Shown here one piece after another: positions 8,135-16,706 of a stretch of DNA of 64,000 nt. The notes under the pieces were generated by a model. That model had not been told where the DNA came from, did no database searches, and saw only the letters and a list, made by a program, of their open reading frames with translations. The DNA comes from Microbacterium aoyamense. Its GTDB lineage: Bacteria > Actinomycetota > Actinomycetes > Actinomycetales > Microbacteriaceae. Position 1 is the stretch's first letter. Every line of letters starts with the position of its first letter. The DNA is taken from NCBI RefSeq assembly GCF_023155855.1, contig NZ_JAKNUT010000002.1, forward strand, positions 248,001-312,000, given 5' to 3'. A program made the translations under genes and the position numbers.

Positions 8135-9375
8135 GCCTGGGCGCGTTCACGAACGGTCAGGGGCGGAAGTCCGCCGTACACCCGGCGGCGGAATGGTGGA
8201 TGCTGTCCAACGTCGCCACCGGTGCGGCGACGGGGTCGTTCCTCACCTTGCTTCTGCCCCCATTCGTCACAGACGTCACCGGGCAACCGTGGCGCGTCGG
8301 CGTCATCTTCGCTGCGCTCAGCCTCGCTGCCGCCGTTGGACCGTGGGTGGGGGCAGTCGTCGATCGCACCCGCACCCACCGTGTCGCCCTGACGGGATCG
8401 ATCGCCGCGATGGCGGCGGCATACGCGCTGCTCGCGATCGACGCCGCGGTCGAGTGGTACTCGCCGCTATTCGGCCTGCTGCTCGGTGCGGCGTGGGCGA
8501 CCCAGGGCACAATCGGCCCGGCGCTCATCGTCGGCAGCCCGGATCCAGCCGCAGTGACGGCTCGCAGGCTTACCGTGTACAGTCTCGCCTACCCCGCAGG
8601 GGTCCTCTTCGGAGCGGTCATTGTCGCGGTCTCCCTCGCCCTCGGCGTCGAACCCGGAGCGATCTTCCTCGTTTGTGCCCTCACCCTCGCCGGCTTCGCG
8701 ATGGTCACCTGGGCCACGGCCGGACCGATATCGCGGTCGCTCGCGGCGTCCGACACTGCTCGACCGACCACGGATCGGGAGTACGCCACCAAGAGCACTG
8801 TGCAGCGGGGGCAGGTCACGGCGTTCGCCGCCTTCCTCGCCGTGGTGTTCCTCTCTTCTCTGGGCAGCAACGGGCTGGTCAGTCAACTCGCGAACATCAT
8901 GCCCGCCGTGTACGGGTTCACCCCTGTCGCAACAGCGCTTCTGGTTGGTATCGCCGGACTGCTCAACATCGCCACCCTGATCCTCGCCGGTCGTGCGATG
9001 GCACGCTCCACATCGATGCGTGTGTTCACCGTCGGCACCGTCATCCGTGGCGTCGGCGCGCTCGCGATGGCACTGATCGGGCTGATCACCTCTCCCGTGC
9101 TCATCCTGGCAGCCCTTGCGATGCTCGTCGCCTACCAGGGCATCCCGATTCCGCGCCTGGCAGCGCCCGACCTCGCTGCCCGTCTCGAAACCCGATCGCC
9201 GACACGAGCCAACGGCTACTACTTCGCCTCCTCCGCACTCGGCTCGGCCCTCGGTTGCGTCGCGGCCGGGCTCGCCGCCATGAGCGGCTATGAAAGTGTG
9301 CTGTGGCTCGCCAGCGTCGCGGGACTGGCTGCCTCAGCCACAGCGCTGATCTGGCTGCCCAGGGCCTACCGCTGA
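8131..9375 (+). CDS. MFS transporter
   Basis: A 414-residue protein with about twelve membrane segments in two halves separated by a hydrophilic loop near residues 205–230. The loop between helices 2 and 3 reads G-A-V-V-D-R-T-R-T-H-R, a degenerate form of the G-x-x-x-D-R/K-x-G-R-R motif A of the major facilitator superfamily. Translation probably starts at the TTG that overlaps the stop of the preceding DUF1254 gene, an arrangement that favours coupled expression. It is the last gene of the island. The direction and substrate cannot be read from sequence. Confidence 0.8.
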   Translation: MSLGAFTNGQGRKSAVHPAAEWWMLSNVATGAATGSFLTLLLPPFVTDVTGQPWRVGVIFAALSLAAAVGPWVGAVVDRTRTHRVALTGSIAAMAAAYALLAIDAAVEWYSPLFGLLLGAAWATQGTIGPALIVGSPDPAAVTARRLTVYSLAYPAGVLFGAVIVAVSLALGVEPGAIFLVCALTLAGFAMVTWATAGPISRSLAASDTARPTTDREYATKSTVQRGQVTAFAAFLAVVFLSSLGSNGLVSQLANIMPAVYGFTPVATALLVGIAGLLNIATLILAGRAMARSTSMRVFTVGTVIRGVGALAMALIGLITSPVLILAALAMLVAYQGIPIPRLAAPDLAARLETRSPTRANGYYFASSALGSALGCVAAGLAAMSGYESVLWLASVAGLAASATALIWLPRAYR

Positions 9376-9583
9376 GTCCAGGCGGGGCTCAGCCGGCGGC
9401 GGGCTACCGCCGGGTGCTCGCGCGCGGAGTGGTCATCACTTTCCCACCTCAATCACCCAGCGACAACCCGAGGCGACCGGATACAATCGGAGAATTCGAA
9501 CCGTCCGGTTCCCTGTCAGCACAAGGGAACGCGAGGGTTTTCAAGACATCCGGATGGATTCGGAAATCGCCCTAATCCTCCAA

Positions 9584-9614
9584 GGGTCGCAGGTTCAAAT
9601 CCTGTCATCCCGAC
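9584..9614 (+). repeat. Right attachment-site copy (31-bp direct repeat)
   Basis: Identical over 31 bases to 4677–4707. Here only the 3' part of the tRNA is present: the sequence upstream (CCTAATCCTCCAA) does not continue as a tRNA anticodon arm. This is the duplicated end created on integration. Confidence 0.85.
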
Positions 9615-9616
9615 AA

Positions 9617-9656
9617 AATGAAGAAGGGTCGGCCGAGAGGCCGGCCCTTCTTCATT
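9617..9656. terminator. Hairpin terminator beside the right attachment copy
   Basis: AATGAAGAAGGGTCGGCC (9617–9634) pairs with 9639–9656 across a GAGA loop, with a single G·T pair. It is likely the original terminator of tRNA-Pro, now separated from it by the island. It may also serve the minus-strand TfoX-like gene ending at 9667. Confidence 0.9.
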
Positions 9657-9666
9657 CCGAAGGTGA

Positions 9667-10023
9667 TCAACCGCCCCGCTCGGCCTCGGCGCGGTTGCGC
9701 TCGCGCGCGGCATCCACCCAGAACAGCAGTCGATCATCGTCGGCGATCGCATCGCTTTCGATGAGCAGCCAGCCCGGGCCCATGTCCCGCTTCTTCGGAC
9801 CCATGTAGGCCCTGCCAGCGCCGGGTTCGAGCATGAGGACCGCCTCCTGCTCCTCGTCGACGCGGATCAGCAGGTCCGCCTCGCGGAAGACCGCGACGAG
9901 GATCCGATCGTTGACCATGAACGCTCGCGAGCCGAACATCGACTTCTCGGTCAGCGTCGGCTCGTCGGCGAGCAGTGAGCGCACTCGATCGGCCATCGCG
10001 CTCTGCGCCTCGTTCATCGGCAT
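9667..10023 (-). CDS. TfoX/Sxy N-terminal domain protein
   Basis: A 118-residue protein with K-S-M-F-G-S-R-A-F-M-V-N-D-R-I-L-V-A-V near residues 27–45 and a later R-A-Y-M-G-P-K, matching the TfoX N-terminal (MmcQ-like) fold. In proteobacteria TfoX regulates competence; in actinobacteria these single-domain proteins have no known role. The ATG at 10023 has CAAGAT 6 bases upstream and no ribosome site; a second ATG two codons later is possible. It is divergent from mug. Confidence 0.8.
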   Translation of the reverse strand: MPMNEAQSAMADRVRSLLADEPTLTEKSMFGSRAFMVNDRILVAVFREADLLIRVDEEQEAVLMLEPGAGRAYMGPKKRDMGPGWLLIESDAIADDDRLLFWVDAARERNRAEAERGG

Positions 10024-10029
10024 GGACCG

Positions 10030-10035
10030 ATCTTG
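10030..10035 (-). promoter_or_regulatory. -10 hexamer of a leaderless promoter for the TfoX-like gene
   Basis: CAAGAT on the minus strand, 6 bases before the ATG at 10023. Confidence 0.4.
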
Positions 10036-10060
10036 GCAGGCGGCGCGGACACGGTCCAGG

Positions 10061-10066
10061 CAGACT
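10061..10066 (+). promoter_or_regulatory. -10 hexamer of a leaderless promoter for mug
   Basis: CAGACT, 6 bases before the ATG at 10073; no Shine–Dalgarno sequence between. Confidence 0.4.
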
Positions 10067-10072
10067 GGACCG

Positions 10073-10642
10073 ATGGGTTTCACGCGCGGCGAGCTCGAGG
10101 GATTCCGGGATCGGGCGATCCCGGAGTTCATGCCGCGGCATCCTCGACTCGTCTTCGTCGGCATCAATCCCGGCCTGTGGACCGCCGCGACCGGCGTGCC
10201 GTTCGCGCGACCGGGCAACAGGTTCTACCCGGCGCTCGTCGAGGCGGGGATCGTGCCGAGGCTGCCGGTGATCGACGACGACGGGATGCCGGAGGCCGAC
10301 CGTCGGATGTTCTTCGACGCGGGCATCGGCATCACGAGCATCGTGCAGCGCGCGACCGCGCGTGCCGACGAGCTCACGCGGGACGAGTTGCGCGAGGGCG
10401 CCCGACGGCTCACCACGGAGATCGAGGAGCTCTCGCCGAAGGCCGTCGCGATCGTCGGCGTCACGGCGTATCGCGTGGGGTTCGACCGGCCGAAAGCTAT
10501 CGTCGGGCGCCAGCCCGATGGTCTTGGCGGCGCGCAGCTGTGGGTGCTTCCCAACCCGAGCGGACTCAACGCGCATGACACCGTCGCTTCACTGGCCGCC
10601 GCGTATGCGGAACCGGCACGCGCAGCCGGGGTCCTCGCGTGA
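10073..10642 (+). CDS. mug: G/U mismatch-specific DNA glycosylase (Mug)
   Basis: A 189-residue enzyme of the uracil-DNA glycosylase superfamily that removes uracil, ethenocytosine or thymine opposite guanine. Motif 1, G-I-N-P-G-L-W, lies at residues 30–36 with the catalytic asparagine, and motif 2, L-P-N-P-S-G-L-N, lies near residue 160. The order F-A-R-P-G-N-R-F-Y-P and the G-I-G-I-T-S-I-V segment also match Mug. The ATG at 10073 fits the family start and has a -10-like hexamer 6 bases upstream. Its TGA overlaps the start of the DUF2809 gene (GTGA). Confidence 0.92.
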   Translation: MGFTRGELEGFRDRAIPEFMPRHPRLVFVGINPGLWTAATGVPFARPGNRFYPALVEAGIVPRLPVIDDDGMPEADRRMFFDAGIGITSIVQRATARADELTRDELREGARRLTTEIEELSPKAVAIVGVTAYRVGFDRPKAIVGRQPDGLGGAQLWVLPNPSGLNAHDTVASLAAAYAEPARAAGVLA

Positions 10643-11022
10643 GCCGTCGAGTGGCGGCGGCGATCGCCCTCGCATCCGTCATCGTCGCGGGTCTCGCGGT
10701 CCACGCGTTTCTGCCCGATACCTCCGCGACCGATATCGCGGGTGACGCGCTCTACGCCGTCGCCGCGTACTCCGGCATCGTCTTGCTCGCGCCGCGGCTG
10801 AAGCCGTGGGTCGTGGCCTTGATCGCCGGCGCATGGTGCGTCGCGGTCGAGCTGTTCCAGCTGACGGGCATTCCGCTCGCGCTCGGCGGCTTGCTCCCAC
10901 CCGTCATGCTGCTGCTCGGCACGGTGTTCGACGCGCGAGATCTCGTGATCTACATCGCGGCCGTCGTGACGGCGGGACTCATCGACGCGGCCGTGCGCAG
11001 ACCTGGCAAGCTGGACGAATGA
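10639..11022 (+). CDS. DUF2809 membrane protein
   Basis: A 127-residue protein with four hydrophobic segments. The block A-G-D-A-L-Y-A-V-A-A-Y and the later W-C-V-A-V-E-L-F-Q-L-T-G-I-P fit DUF2809, small membrane proteins of unknown role. The GTG start overlaps the mug stop, and its own TGA overlaps the ATG of the next gene, so it sits in a three-gene coupled unit. Confidence 0.75.
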   Translation: MSRRVAAAIALASVIVAGLAVHAFLPDTSATDIAGDALYAVAAYSGIVLLAPRLKPWVVALIAGAWCVAVELFQLTGIPLALGGLLPPVMLLLGTVFDARDLVIYIAAVVTAGLIDAAVRRPGKLDE

Positions 11023-12011
11023 TTCAACGCCCCCTCGGACGCACCGGACGACAGGTATCGGCCATCGGCCTCGGCACGTGGCAGCTGGGCGCGGACTGGG
11101 GCGATGTGAGCGAAGCCGACGCCACCGCGGTGCTCGAAGCATCCATGGCCCACGGCGTCACGCTCTTCGACACGGCCGACGTCTACGGCGACGGGCGCAG
11201 CGAGTCGATCATCGGCGCACTCCTCGCGGCGCGCCCCGGACACGCCATGACGGTGGCGACCAAGATGGGCAGGCGCCTCGCGCAGGAGCCCGAGAACTAC
11301 ACGCCCGAGAACTTCCGCGCGTGGACGGAGCGCTCGCGCCGCAACCTCGGGGTCGACACCCTCGACCTCGTGCAGCTGCACTGCCCGCCGACGGCGGTGA
11401 TCGAGGATGCCGCGACCTACGACGCCCTCGATGCGCTCGTCGCCGAGGGCGCGGTCGCCGCCTACGGCGTCTCGGTCGAGACATGCGATCAGGCGCTCGC
11501 CGCCATCTCGCGGCCGAACGTCACGAACGTGCAGATCATCTTCAATCCGTTCCGGCTCAAGCCGCTCGACGAGGTCCTGCCCGCGGCCGAGGCTGCCGGC
11601 GTGGCGATCTTCGCGCGCGTGCCGCTCGCCTCGGGGCTGCTGTCGGGCAAGTACACGGCGACGACGACGTTTGCGGCCAACGACCACCGCACGTTCAACC
11701 GCCACGGCGAGGCCTTCGATCGGGGCGAGACCTTCTCGGGCGTCGACTTCGAGGTCGGGGTCGCGGCGGCGGCCGAGCTCGCGGCATCCCTCCCCGAAGG
11801 CGTCAGCCTTCCGGCCGCGACCCTCGCCTGGATCGCCGCGCAACAGGGCGTCACGACGGTCATCCCGGGTGCGCGCAACGTGCGACAGGCGGAGGCGAAC
11901 GCGGCTGCCGCAGCCCTGCTCGATGGCGGGTTCGACGTCGAGGCGTTCGGTCGTGTCGTGCGCGAGGTCTATGACCGCGACCTTCGCGAAGCGATCCACC
12001 CGCTCTGGTGA
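11019..12011 (+). CDS. Aldo/keto reductase
   Basis: A 330-residue NADPH-dependent oxidoreductase with the (beta/alpha)8 barrel order of the family. The start reads G-L-G-T-W-Q-L-G; the catalytic tetrad is visible as D-T-A-D-V-Y-G (Asp and Tyr), T-K-M-G (Lys) and Q-L-H-C (His). The cofactor end V-I-P-G-A-R-N lies near residue 285. The ATG at 11019 overlaps the preceding stop (ATGA). Substrate unknown. It ends just before a bidirectional terminator. Confidence 0.92.
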   Translation: MIQRPLGRTGRQVSAIGLGTWQLGADWGDVSEADATAVLEASMAHGVTLFDTADVYGDGRSESIIGALLAARPGHAMTVATKMGRRLAQEPENYTPENFRAWTERSRRNLGVDTLDLVQLHCPPTAVIEDAATYDALDALVAEGAVAAYGVSVETCDQALAAISRPNVTNVQIIFNPFRLKPLDEVLPAAEAAGVAIFARVPLASGLLSGKYTATTTFAANDHRTFNRHGEAFDRGETFSGVDFEVGVAAAAELAASLPEGVSLPAATLAWIAAQQGVTTVIPGARNVRQAEANAAAAALLDGGFDVEAFGRVVREVYDRDLREAIHPLW

Positions 12012-12016
12012 GAAGG

Positions 12017-12051
12017 GGATGCCTCGGCCCCCGCAGCGGGCCGAGGCATCC
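12017..12051. terminator. Bidirectional hairpin terminator
   Basis: GGATGCCTCGGCCC (12017–12030) pairs with 12038–12051, between the convergent aldo/keto reductase and beta-helix genes. Confidence 0.85.
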
Positions 12052-12063
12052 GTTCTCCGTCTT

Positions 12064-13950
12064 CTACGGCGCGGGGTAGTCGACGATGAACCGCGGCTGA
12101 CCCGTGTTCGTGTTGTCGGCTTGGCCTCCGGTGCCGTTGACGACGTGCTGGATCGTGCCGGCCGAGAGGTTGACCGTCATGATGTGGTGCAGCTTGACGC
12201 CGGGCTTGTCCGGAACCGAGAACCCGTTCGCCGTGATGATCGACGGGTTGTTCTGGTTGAACACGTACACCCCGGCGCCGTCCAGGCGGTGGTTCTTGAC
12301 CTTCTGGTCGACGACGTAGCCCGGGTAGCCGAGCGTGCCGTCCGGCTGCGTCCAGTCCGCCTGCGTGGGCGGGTCGTACGGCAGCTCGTTCTGATACAGG
12401 ATGACCCGGCCGTTCTCGCCCTTCCACAGCAGGTTGTACTTCTGGAAGTGCTCGACGAACAGGCCCGTCGCCGTGACGTTGTCGCCGTTGATGATGGCGC
12501 CGTTCGTGCCGGTGTTGGTCTTCCACCGGTCGGTGTCGCCGTTCACGCCGTTCGTGAAGCCCTCGACGCCGTGATCGCCGCGCCACACCCACGTGTGGTC
12601 GATGAGCACGTTGTCGGCGTTGACCTCGAGCGCCGTCGTCGTCTTGCCGATGTGCGGCCCGCCGACGCGGAAGTACACGTCGCTGAGCGTGATCGGGTTC
12701 GACGTGGACGCCTTGCTCGACAGGTTGAGGCTCTTGGTGAGGCCGACCTTGAGCAGCACGGGCGAGAGCTTCTCGCCCGCGTCGATCGTGACGCCGGCGA
12801 GGACGACGCCGGGCACGTCGACGACGGCGAGCGGAGTCGCGCCGTTCTTGGCCGTCAGCGTCGCGTGACCGAGCCCGAGCACGACCGTGTTCGGCCGCCA
12901 CACGAGGATCGTCGACGAGATGTCGTACACGCCGGGCGTGAAGATCAGGTGCTTGCCGAGCGCGAGCGCCGCGTTGATCCTGAGGGCCGAGTCACCGGGC
13001 TTGGCGACGAAGAAGTCCTTGATCGGGATGCTCCGGCCCGCCGTTTCACCGGCACCCCACGAGATTCCGCTCGTGTTCTGGGCGTAGCCCGGTACGCGCA
13101 CCTGGTACTTGCCCGCGCCGTCGACGTAGAGGTACGGCTTCTCGCGGCTCGCGGGCGTCTGATCGACGGTCGTGTAGGGCGGGTCGGGGAAGGCTGCTTC
13201 GCTCGGCGCGCCCGTCACGCCGGAGAAGACCTGGTTCCACACGCCGTTGCTCCAGCCGGCCGACACGTCGCTGTTGCGCGTGAGCCACTGCTGCTGCGAG
13301 CCGCTGACGGTGTACGAGAGCTTCGAGTCGGCGATGAAGCCGCCGCTGGCGTACTGCGGTCCGGCGGTGCAGTAGTCCATGAGCGACAGGTTGCCGCCGC
13401 GCACCTCGACCCGACGCATCGACACCGCCTGCGAGACGGCCCAGAAGTTCGCGCTGGAGCGGCATCCATCCTGTCCTGCCTTGTCGACTTCGATCGTGAG
13501 GTTCGAGATCGTGCGCCAGAAGTTGACCAGCGCGAGGCAGTTGTCGGGAGTGAGACAGCGGTTGTAGACCTCGACCGCGCCGTGGATCACGACGTCGGCA
13601 GGGGATGCTCCGAGCCCCGCGACCTCGGTGTAGTAGCCGACCTCGAACTGAAGGGGCTCCGCAGCCGAGCCGTAGGTGCCGGGCAGGAAGTACACCGAAT
13701 GGCGCGCGGTGCTCATCTCGGCATCGCGCTGCGCCGCGGCGAGGGCGTCCATCTGGGCCTTGATGTCGGCGACGGGCGTCTCGGGCGAGAAGATCGTCAC
13801 GTTGGAGCCGAAGCCGGGGTTCGCCGGGACGACGGCCGGCTGAACGGCGGTGGCGGCGGGCGCCGCCATCAGTGCGCCCGCGACGAGGGCAGCGCCCGTG
13901 AGGGCGGCGAGCCATCGCCGCAAGCGGCGGGTGGGTGGGGGAGTTGTCAT
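12064..13950 (-). CDS. Secreted parallel beta-helix protein
   Basis: A 628-residue protein with a clear signal peptide: basic R-R-L-R-R-W, a hydrophobic stretch and A-A-P-A-A-T-A before the mature VQPAV. The body contains repeated short strands with asparagine and valine ladders, such as N-F-W-R-T-I-S-N-L-T-I-E-V and L-S-D-V-Y-F-R-V-G-G, typical of right-handed parallel beta-helix carbohydrate-active proteins. Similar proteins are often labelled adenylyl cyclase or coagulation-factor 5/8-type in databases; neither label is supported by motifs seen here. A glycan-lyase or glucanase role is plausible. The ATG at 13950 is chosen for the signal peptide. Confidence 0.75.
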   Translation of the reverse strand: MTTPPPTRRLRRWLAALTGAALVAGALMAAPAATAVQPAVVPANPGFGSNVTIFSPETPVADIKAQMDALAAAQRDAEMSTARHSVYFLPGTYGSAAEPLQFEVGYYTEVAGLGASPADVVIHGAVEVYNRCLTPDNCLALVNFWRTISNLTIEVDKAGQDGCRSSANFWAVSQAVSMRRVEVRGGNLSLMDYCTAGPQYASGGFIADSKLSYTVSGSQQQWLTRNSDVSAGWSNGVWNQVFSGVTGAPSEAAFPDPPYTTVDQTPASREKPYLYVDGAGKYQVRVPGYAQNTSGISWGAGETAGRSIPIKDFFVAKPGDSALRINAALALGKHLIFTPGVYDISSTILVWRPNTVVLGLGHATLTAKNGATPLAVVDVPGVVLAGVTIDAGEKLSPVLLKVGLTKSLNLSSKASTSNPITLSDVYFRVGGPHIGKTTTALEVNADNVLIDHTWVWRGDHGVEGFTNGVNGDTDRWKTNTGTNGAIINGDNVTATGLFVEHFQKYNLLWKGENGRVILYQNELPYDPPTQADWTQPDGTLGYPGYVVDQKVKNHRLDGAGVYVFNQNNPSIITANGFSVPDKPGVKLHHIMTVNLSAGTIQHVVNGTGGQADNTNTGQPRFIVDYPAP

Positions 13951-14117
13951 GCGAATTCCTCTCCGTCGAGGGATCACGATGGCGGCGGGATCGCCGTTAC
14001 TTACAGGACAGTAACCATTCCATAGGCGCGCTTCAAGGGGGTGCGACATGAGGTTCCTCTCACGACGCGATCACGCCCTTCCCGCCGGTCCGGCAGAGCG
14101 GCGCGGGAGTGCGGGAG

Positions 14118-14123
14118 TACTCT
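14118..14123 (+). promoter_or_regulatory. -10 hexamer of a leaderless promoter for the GT2 gene
   Basis: TACTCT, 6 bases before the GTG at 14130. Confidence 0.45.
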
Positions 14124-14129
14124 GACTGC

Positions 14130-14927
14130 GTGCCCCTCCCGCTTCGCGTCACGGTCGTGATCCCGTGCCGCGACGATGCCGAGTTCCTCGAGCACTGCCT
14201 GCAGGCGCTCTCGGTGCAGACGCATGCCGCTGACCGCATCATCGTCGTTGACAACGGATCGACGGATGCCTCGGCCGCCGTCGCCCGTCGCTTCGGCGCC
14301 GTCGTGGTCGAGGAGCCCACGCCCGGGATCTGGCCAGCGGCCTCCCGCGGGTACGACGAAGCGCTCGCCGACGCCGACGTCATCGCGCGGCTCGACGCGG
14401 ATTCGCGTCCGCATCCGGACTGGGTCGCGCGACTCGTGCGCGCCTTCGTGGCTGATCCCGGCCTCGGCGTGCTGACCGGCGGCGCCGAGTTCTACGGGGC
14501 CAGCCCGACGGTCAACTACCTCGGCGAGCACTGGTACATCGGCGGCGGGCACTACTGGATCAAGAAGTTCCTCGGCATCCCCCTCGTCTTCGGCTCGAAC
14601 TTCGCGATGCGGTCGCGCGTGTGGGAGCGTGTCCGCGACCGCGTCGATCGCGCGAACCCGCGCATCCACGACGATCTCGATCTCACGATCCGGCTGCGCC
14701 CGACCGACGGCGTCCGATACGACCCCGAGCTCAAGATGCCCGTCTCGGCACGGCCACTCGTCTCGCAGCGGGGGCTGTGGCGGCGCGTCTGGCGTGTGGT
14801 GCCGACGTTCGCCGCGAGCTGGCCCGAGGGCGCCGCGTGGAATCGTCGTGCGACGTCGGATGCGGCGGGCGGCGAGGAGTGGATTCCCGACGCCGACGAG
14901 GGTCTGGCTCCGGGCTTCGGCCGCTGA
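14130..14927 (+). CDS. Family 2 glycosyltransferase
   Basis: A 265-residue GT-A enzyme. The N terminus V-T-V-V-I-P-C-R-D-D leads into the nucleotide-binding strand I-I-V-V-D-N-G-S-T-D (about residues 45–54); the metal-binding A-R-L-D-A-D-S-R follows near residue 91, and a G-S-N-F-A-M-R acceptor-side motif and an H-D-D-L-D-L-T-I-R motif come later. No membrane segment is present, so it probably acts at the inner face of the membrane. The GTG at 14130 fits a leaderless promoter and the family start. It lies divergent to the secreted beta-helix gene and upstream of the pilus locus; a link to pilin or surface glycosylation is only possible. Confidence 0.85.
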   Translation: MPLPLRVTVVIPCRDDAEFLEHCLQALSVQTHAADRIIVVDNGSTDASAAVARRFGAVVVEEPTPGIWPAASRGYDEALADADVIARLDADSRPHPDWVARLVRAFVADPGLGVLTGGAEFYGASPTVNYLGEHWYIGGGHYWIKKFLGIPLVFGSNFAMRSRVWERVRDRVDRANPRIHDDLDLTIRLRPTDGVRYDPELKMPVSARPLVSQRGLWRRVWRVVPTFAASWPEGAAWNRRATSDAAGGEEWIPDADEGLAPGFGR

Positions 14928-15187
14928 GAAATGCTCGATTCATGAGATGGATCGCTAGCCCACTTGCACGATCTCGGCTTCGTTACTTTTCCGTGACCTT
15001 CTGGCCTTGCTGAAGTATGAGAGATCTCTCATGATTACTCTCGGGAGGGGGAGCGGGTTCTGAGAAGGGCACCCGCGACCTATGCCTAGCTCTGGGGAGA
15101 ACTAGGAATCTGGGGATTCACTTCGGCATGCACGCGTATGCCCGGTCAGAGCTGACCACTTTTCACATCATCTGGGGAGATGCGCAC
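14928..15187 (+). promoter_or_regulatory. Leader region of the pilus locus with repeated TCTGGGGA and a palindrome
   Basis: About 260 bases without a gene. TCTGGGGA occurs at 15091, 15109 and 15171, the last acting as the pilA ribosome site region, and again at 15652 before the next pilin gene. CCTAG…CTAGG arms flank the first copy. The stretch is less GC-rich than its surroundings. No known riboswitch consensus was recognised. Confidence 0.5.
15017..15032. promoter_or_regulatory. Perfect 16-bp palindrome upstream of pilA
   Basis: ATGAGAGATCTCTCAT is fully self-complementary, the form of a homodimeric regulator site. It lies 156 bp before the pilA start. Which regulator binds is unknown. Confidence 0.5.
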
Positions 15188-15589
15188 ATGCGTGCAACCA
15201 TCAAGCAGTACATCGACGCCGTCAAGAAGCGTCGCGAAGAGGGCGACGACAAGGGCTTCTCGCTCATCGAGCTCATCGTCGTCGTGGCCATTCTCGGCGT
15301 TCTCGTCGCGATCGCCATCCCGGTGTTCACGAGCATCCAGGCGACCGCCAAGACCAACTCGCTCCAGACGGCCGCATCGAATGGCGCGACGACTGTTGCT
15401 GCCGCTGTCGCCAATGGTGAGGCGCCCGCAACGCAACTCGCCAAGATGAAGTCCGCGGATTGGACCATCGCGATCACGACGCCAGCTTCCGGAACCGTCA
15501 CGCTCGACAACTTCTGCGTGACCGCGACAGCAGTTTCCGGCAAGGCGCTTGACGGCGCGACTGCTGCGAAGGCCGGCCCCGGCTGCTGA
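15188..15589 (+). CDS. pilA: Type IV major pilin (PilA-like)
   Basis: A 133-residue prepilin. A 23-residue charged leader ends in D-D-K-G, followed by the class III signal F-S-L-I-E-L-I-V-V-V-A-I-L-G; the cleavage site is G23|F24 and glutamate is at mature position 5, as needed for assembly. The C-terminal globular part contains a cysteine near residue 110 and a terminal cysteine that could form the pilin disulphide loop. The ATG at 15188 is favoured by GGGGAGA upstream. First gene of the pilus locus; it is followed by three further prepilin-like genes and by the peptidase that cleaves them. Confidence 0.9.
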   Translation: MRATIKQYIDAVKKRREEGDDKGFSLIELIVVVAILGVLVAIAIPVFTSIQATAKTNSLQTAASNGATTVAAAVANGEAPATQLAKMKSADWTIAITTPASGTVTLDNFCVTATAVSGKALDGATAAKAGPGC

Positions 15590-15669
15590 TAGCCGAAGTG
15601 TGTGGGACCGGCGGCTCATCGTCGCCGGTTCCGCAACGCATCGTCGCAAGCTCTGGGGAAGGGGCGATC

Positions 15670-16187
<518 letters not shown>

Positions 16188-16191
<4 letters not shown>

Positions 16192-16706
16192 TCCACCGCA
16201 CCGGGCTGCACGACGACGACGCCGGCATCTCACTCGTCGAGGTCATCATCTACGCCGCGCTGTCGGCCGTGATCGCGACACTCGCCGCATTCATGTTCAT
16301 CAATACGCTGAAGGGCCAGGAGACCGTGACGGCTGTGACGACCGCGACGACGCGCGGCCAGACGGCGGTGCAGGCGATCGAGCGTGCCGTGCGCAATGCG
16401 AAGGACGTCTCGGTGTCGTCCGACGGTTCGACCATCACCGTGCTCACGACACTCGCGACGCCGTGCCAGTCGTGGCGGGTCTCGGGCGGCGCGCTGCAGA
16501 TCGCGCAGGGCGGCGGCGCGCCGTCCTGGAAGACGTTCGCCGAGGACGTCGAGCTGCCGGAGGGATCCTCCGTGTACTTCTCCGAATCAGGGGACTCGGC
16601 GGTTTCATACCACCTGGCGTTCCCGACCGACAGCCAGCCCGTCACCTTCGTGGGCTCGATCCTCCCGCGCTCGACCGGAGGGTCGGTGAGTGCCTCGTGT
16701 TCGTGA
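16188..16706 (+). CDS. Minor prepilin (PilW-like)
   Basis: A 172-residue prepilin with a 13-residue leader ending D-D-A-G, then I-S-L-V-E-V-I-I-Y-A-A-L, glutamate at mature position 5. Position after the PilV-like gene and before the PilX-like gene matches the proteobacterial pilV-pilW-pilX order. The later part is Ser/Thr rich with cysteines near residues 101 and 171. ATG overlaps the preceding stop, and its TGA overlaps the next GTG. Confidence 0.8.

Noticed and set aside
9516..9752. A 78-codon minus-strand frame containing M-T-G-F-E-P-A-T
   Set aside because: This peptide is the well-known antisense translation of a tRNA 3' end. It crosses the duplicated tRNA-Pro fragment and the terminator, so it is an artefact.
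12064..13950. Adenylyl cyclase or coagulation-factor domain label for the secreted protein
   Set aside because: No cyclase catalytic motif and no discoidin pattern is visible; the sequence looks like a beta-helix with a signal peptide.
11407..14025. An 872-codon plus-strand frame across the beta-helix gene
   Set aside because: Antisense to a protein with signal peptide and beta-helix pattern; Arg/Val/Asp-rich translation without motifs.
14928..15187. Possible c-di-GMP or other riboswitch before pilA
   Set aside because: The leader was read for known c-di-GMP riboswitch core motifs and none fitted. Only repeats and a palindrome are supported.
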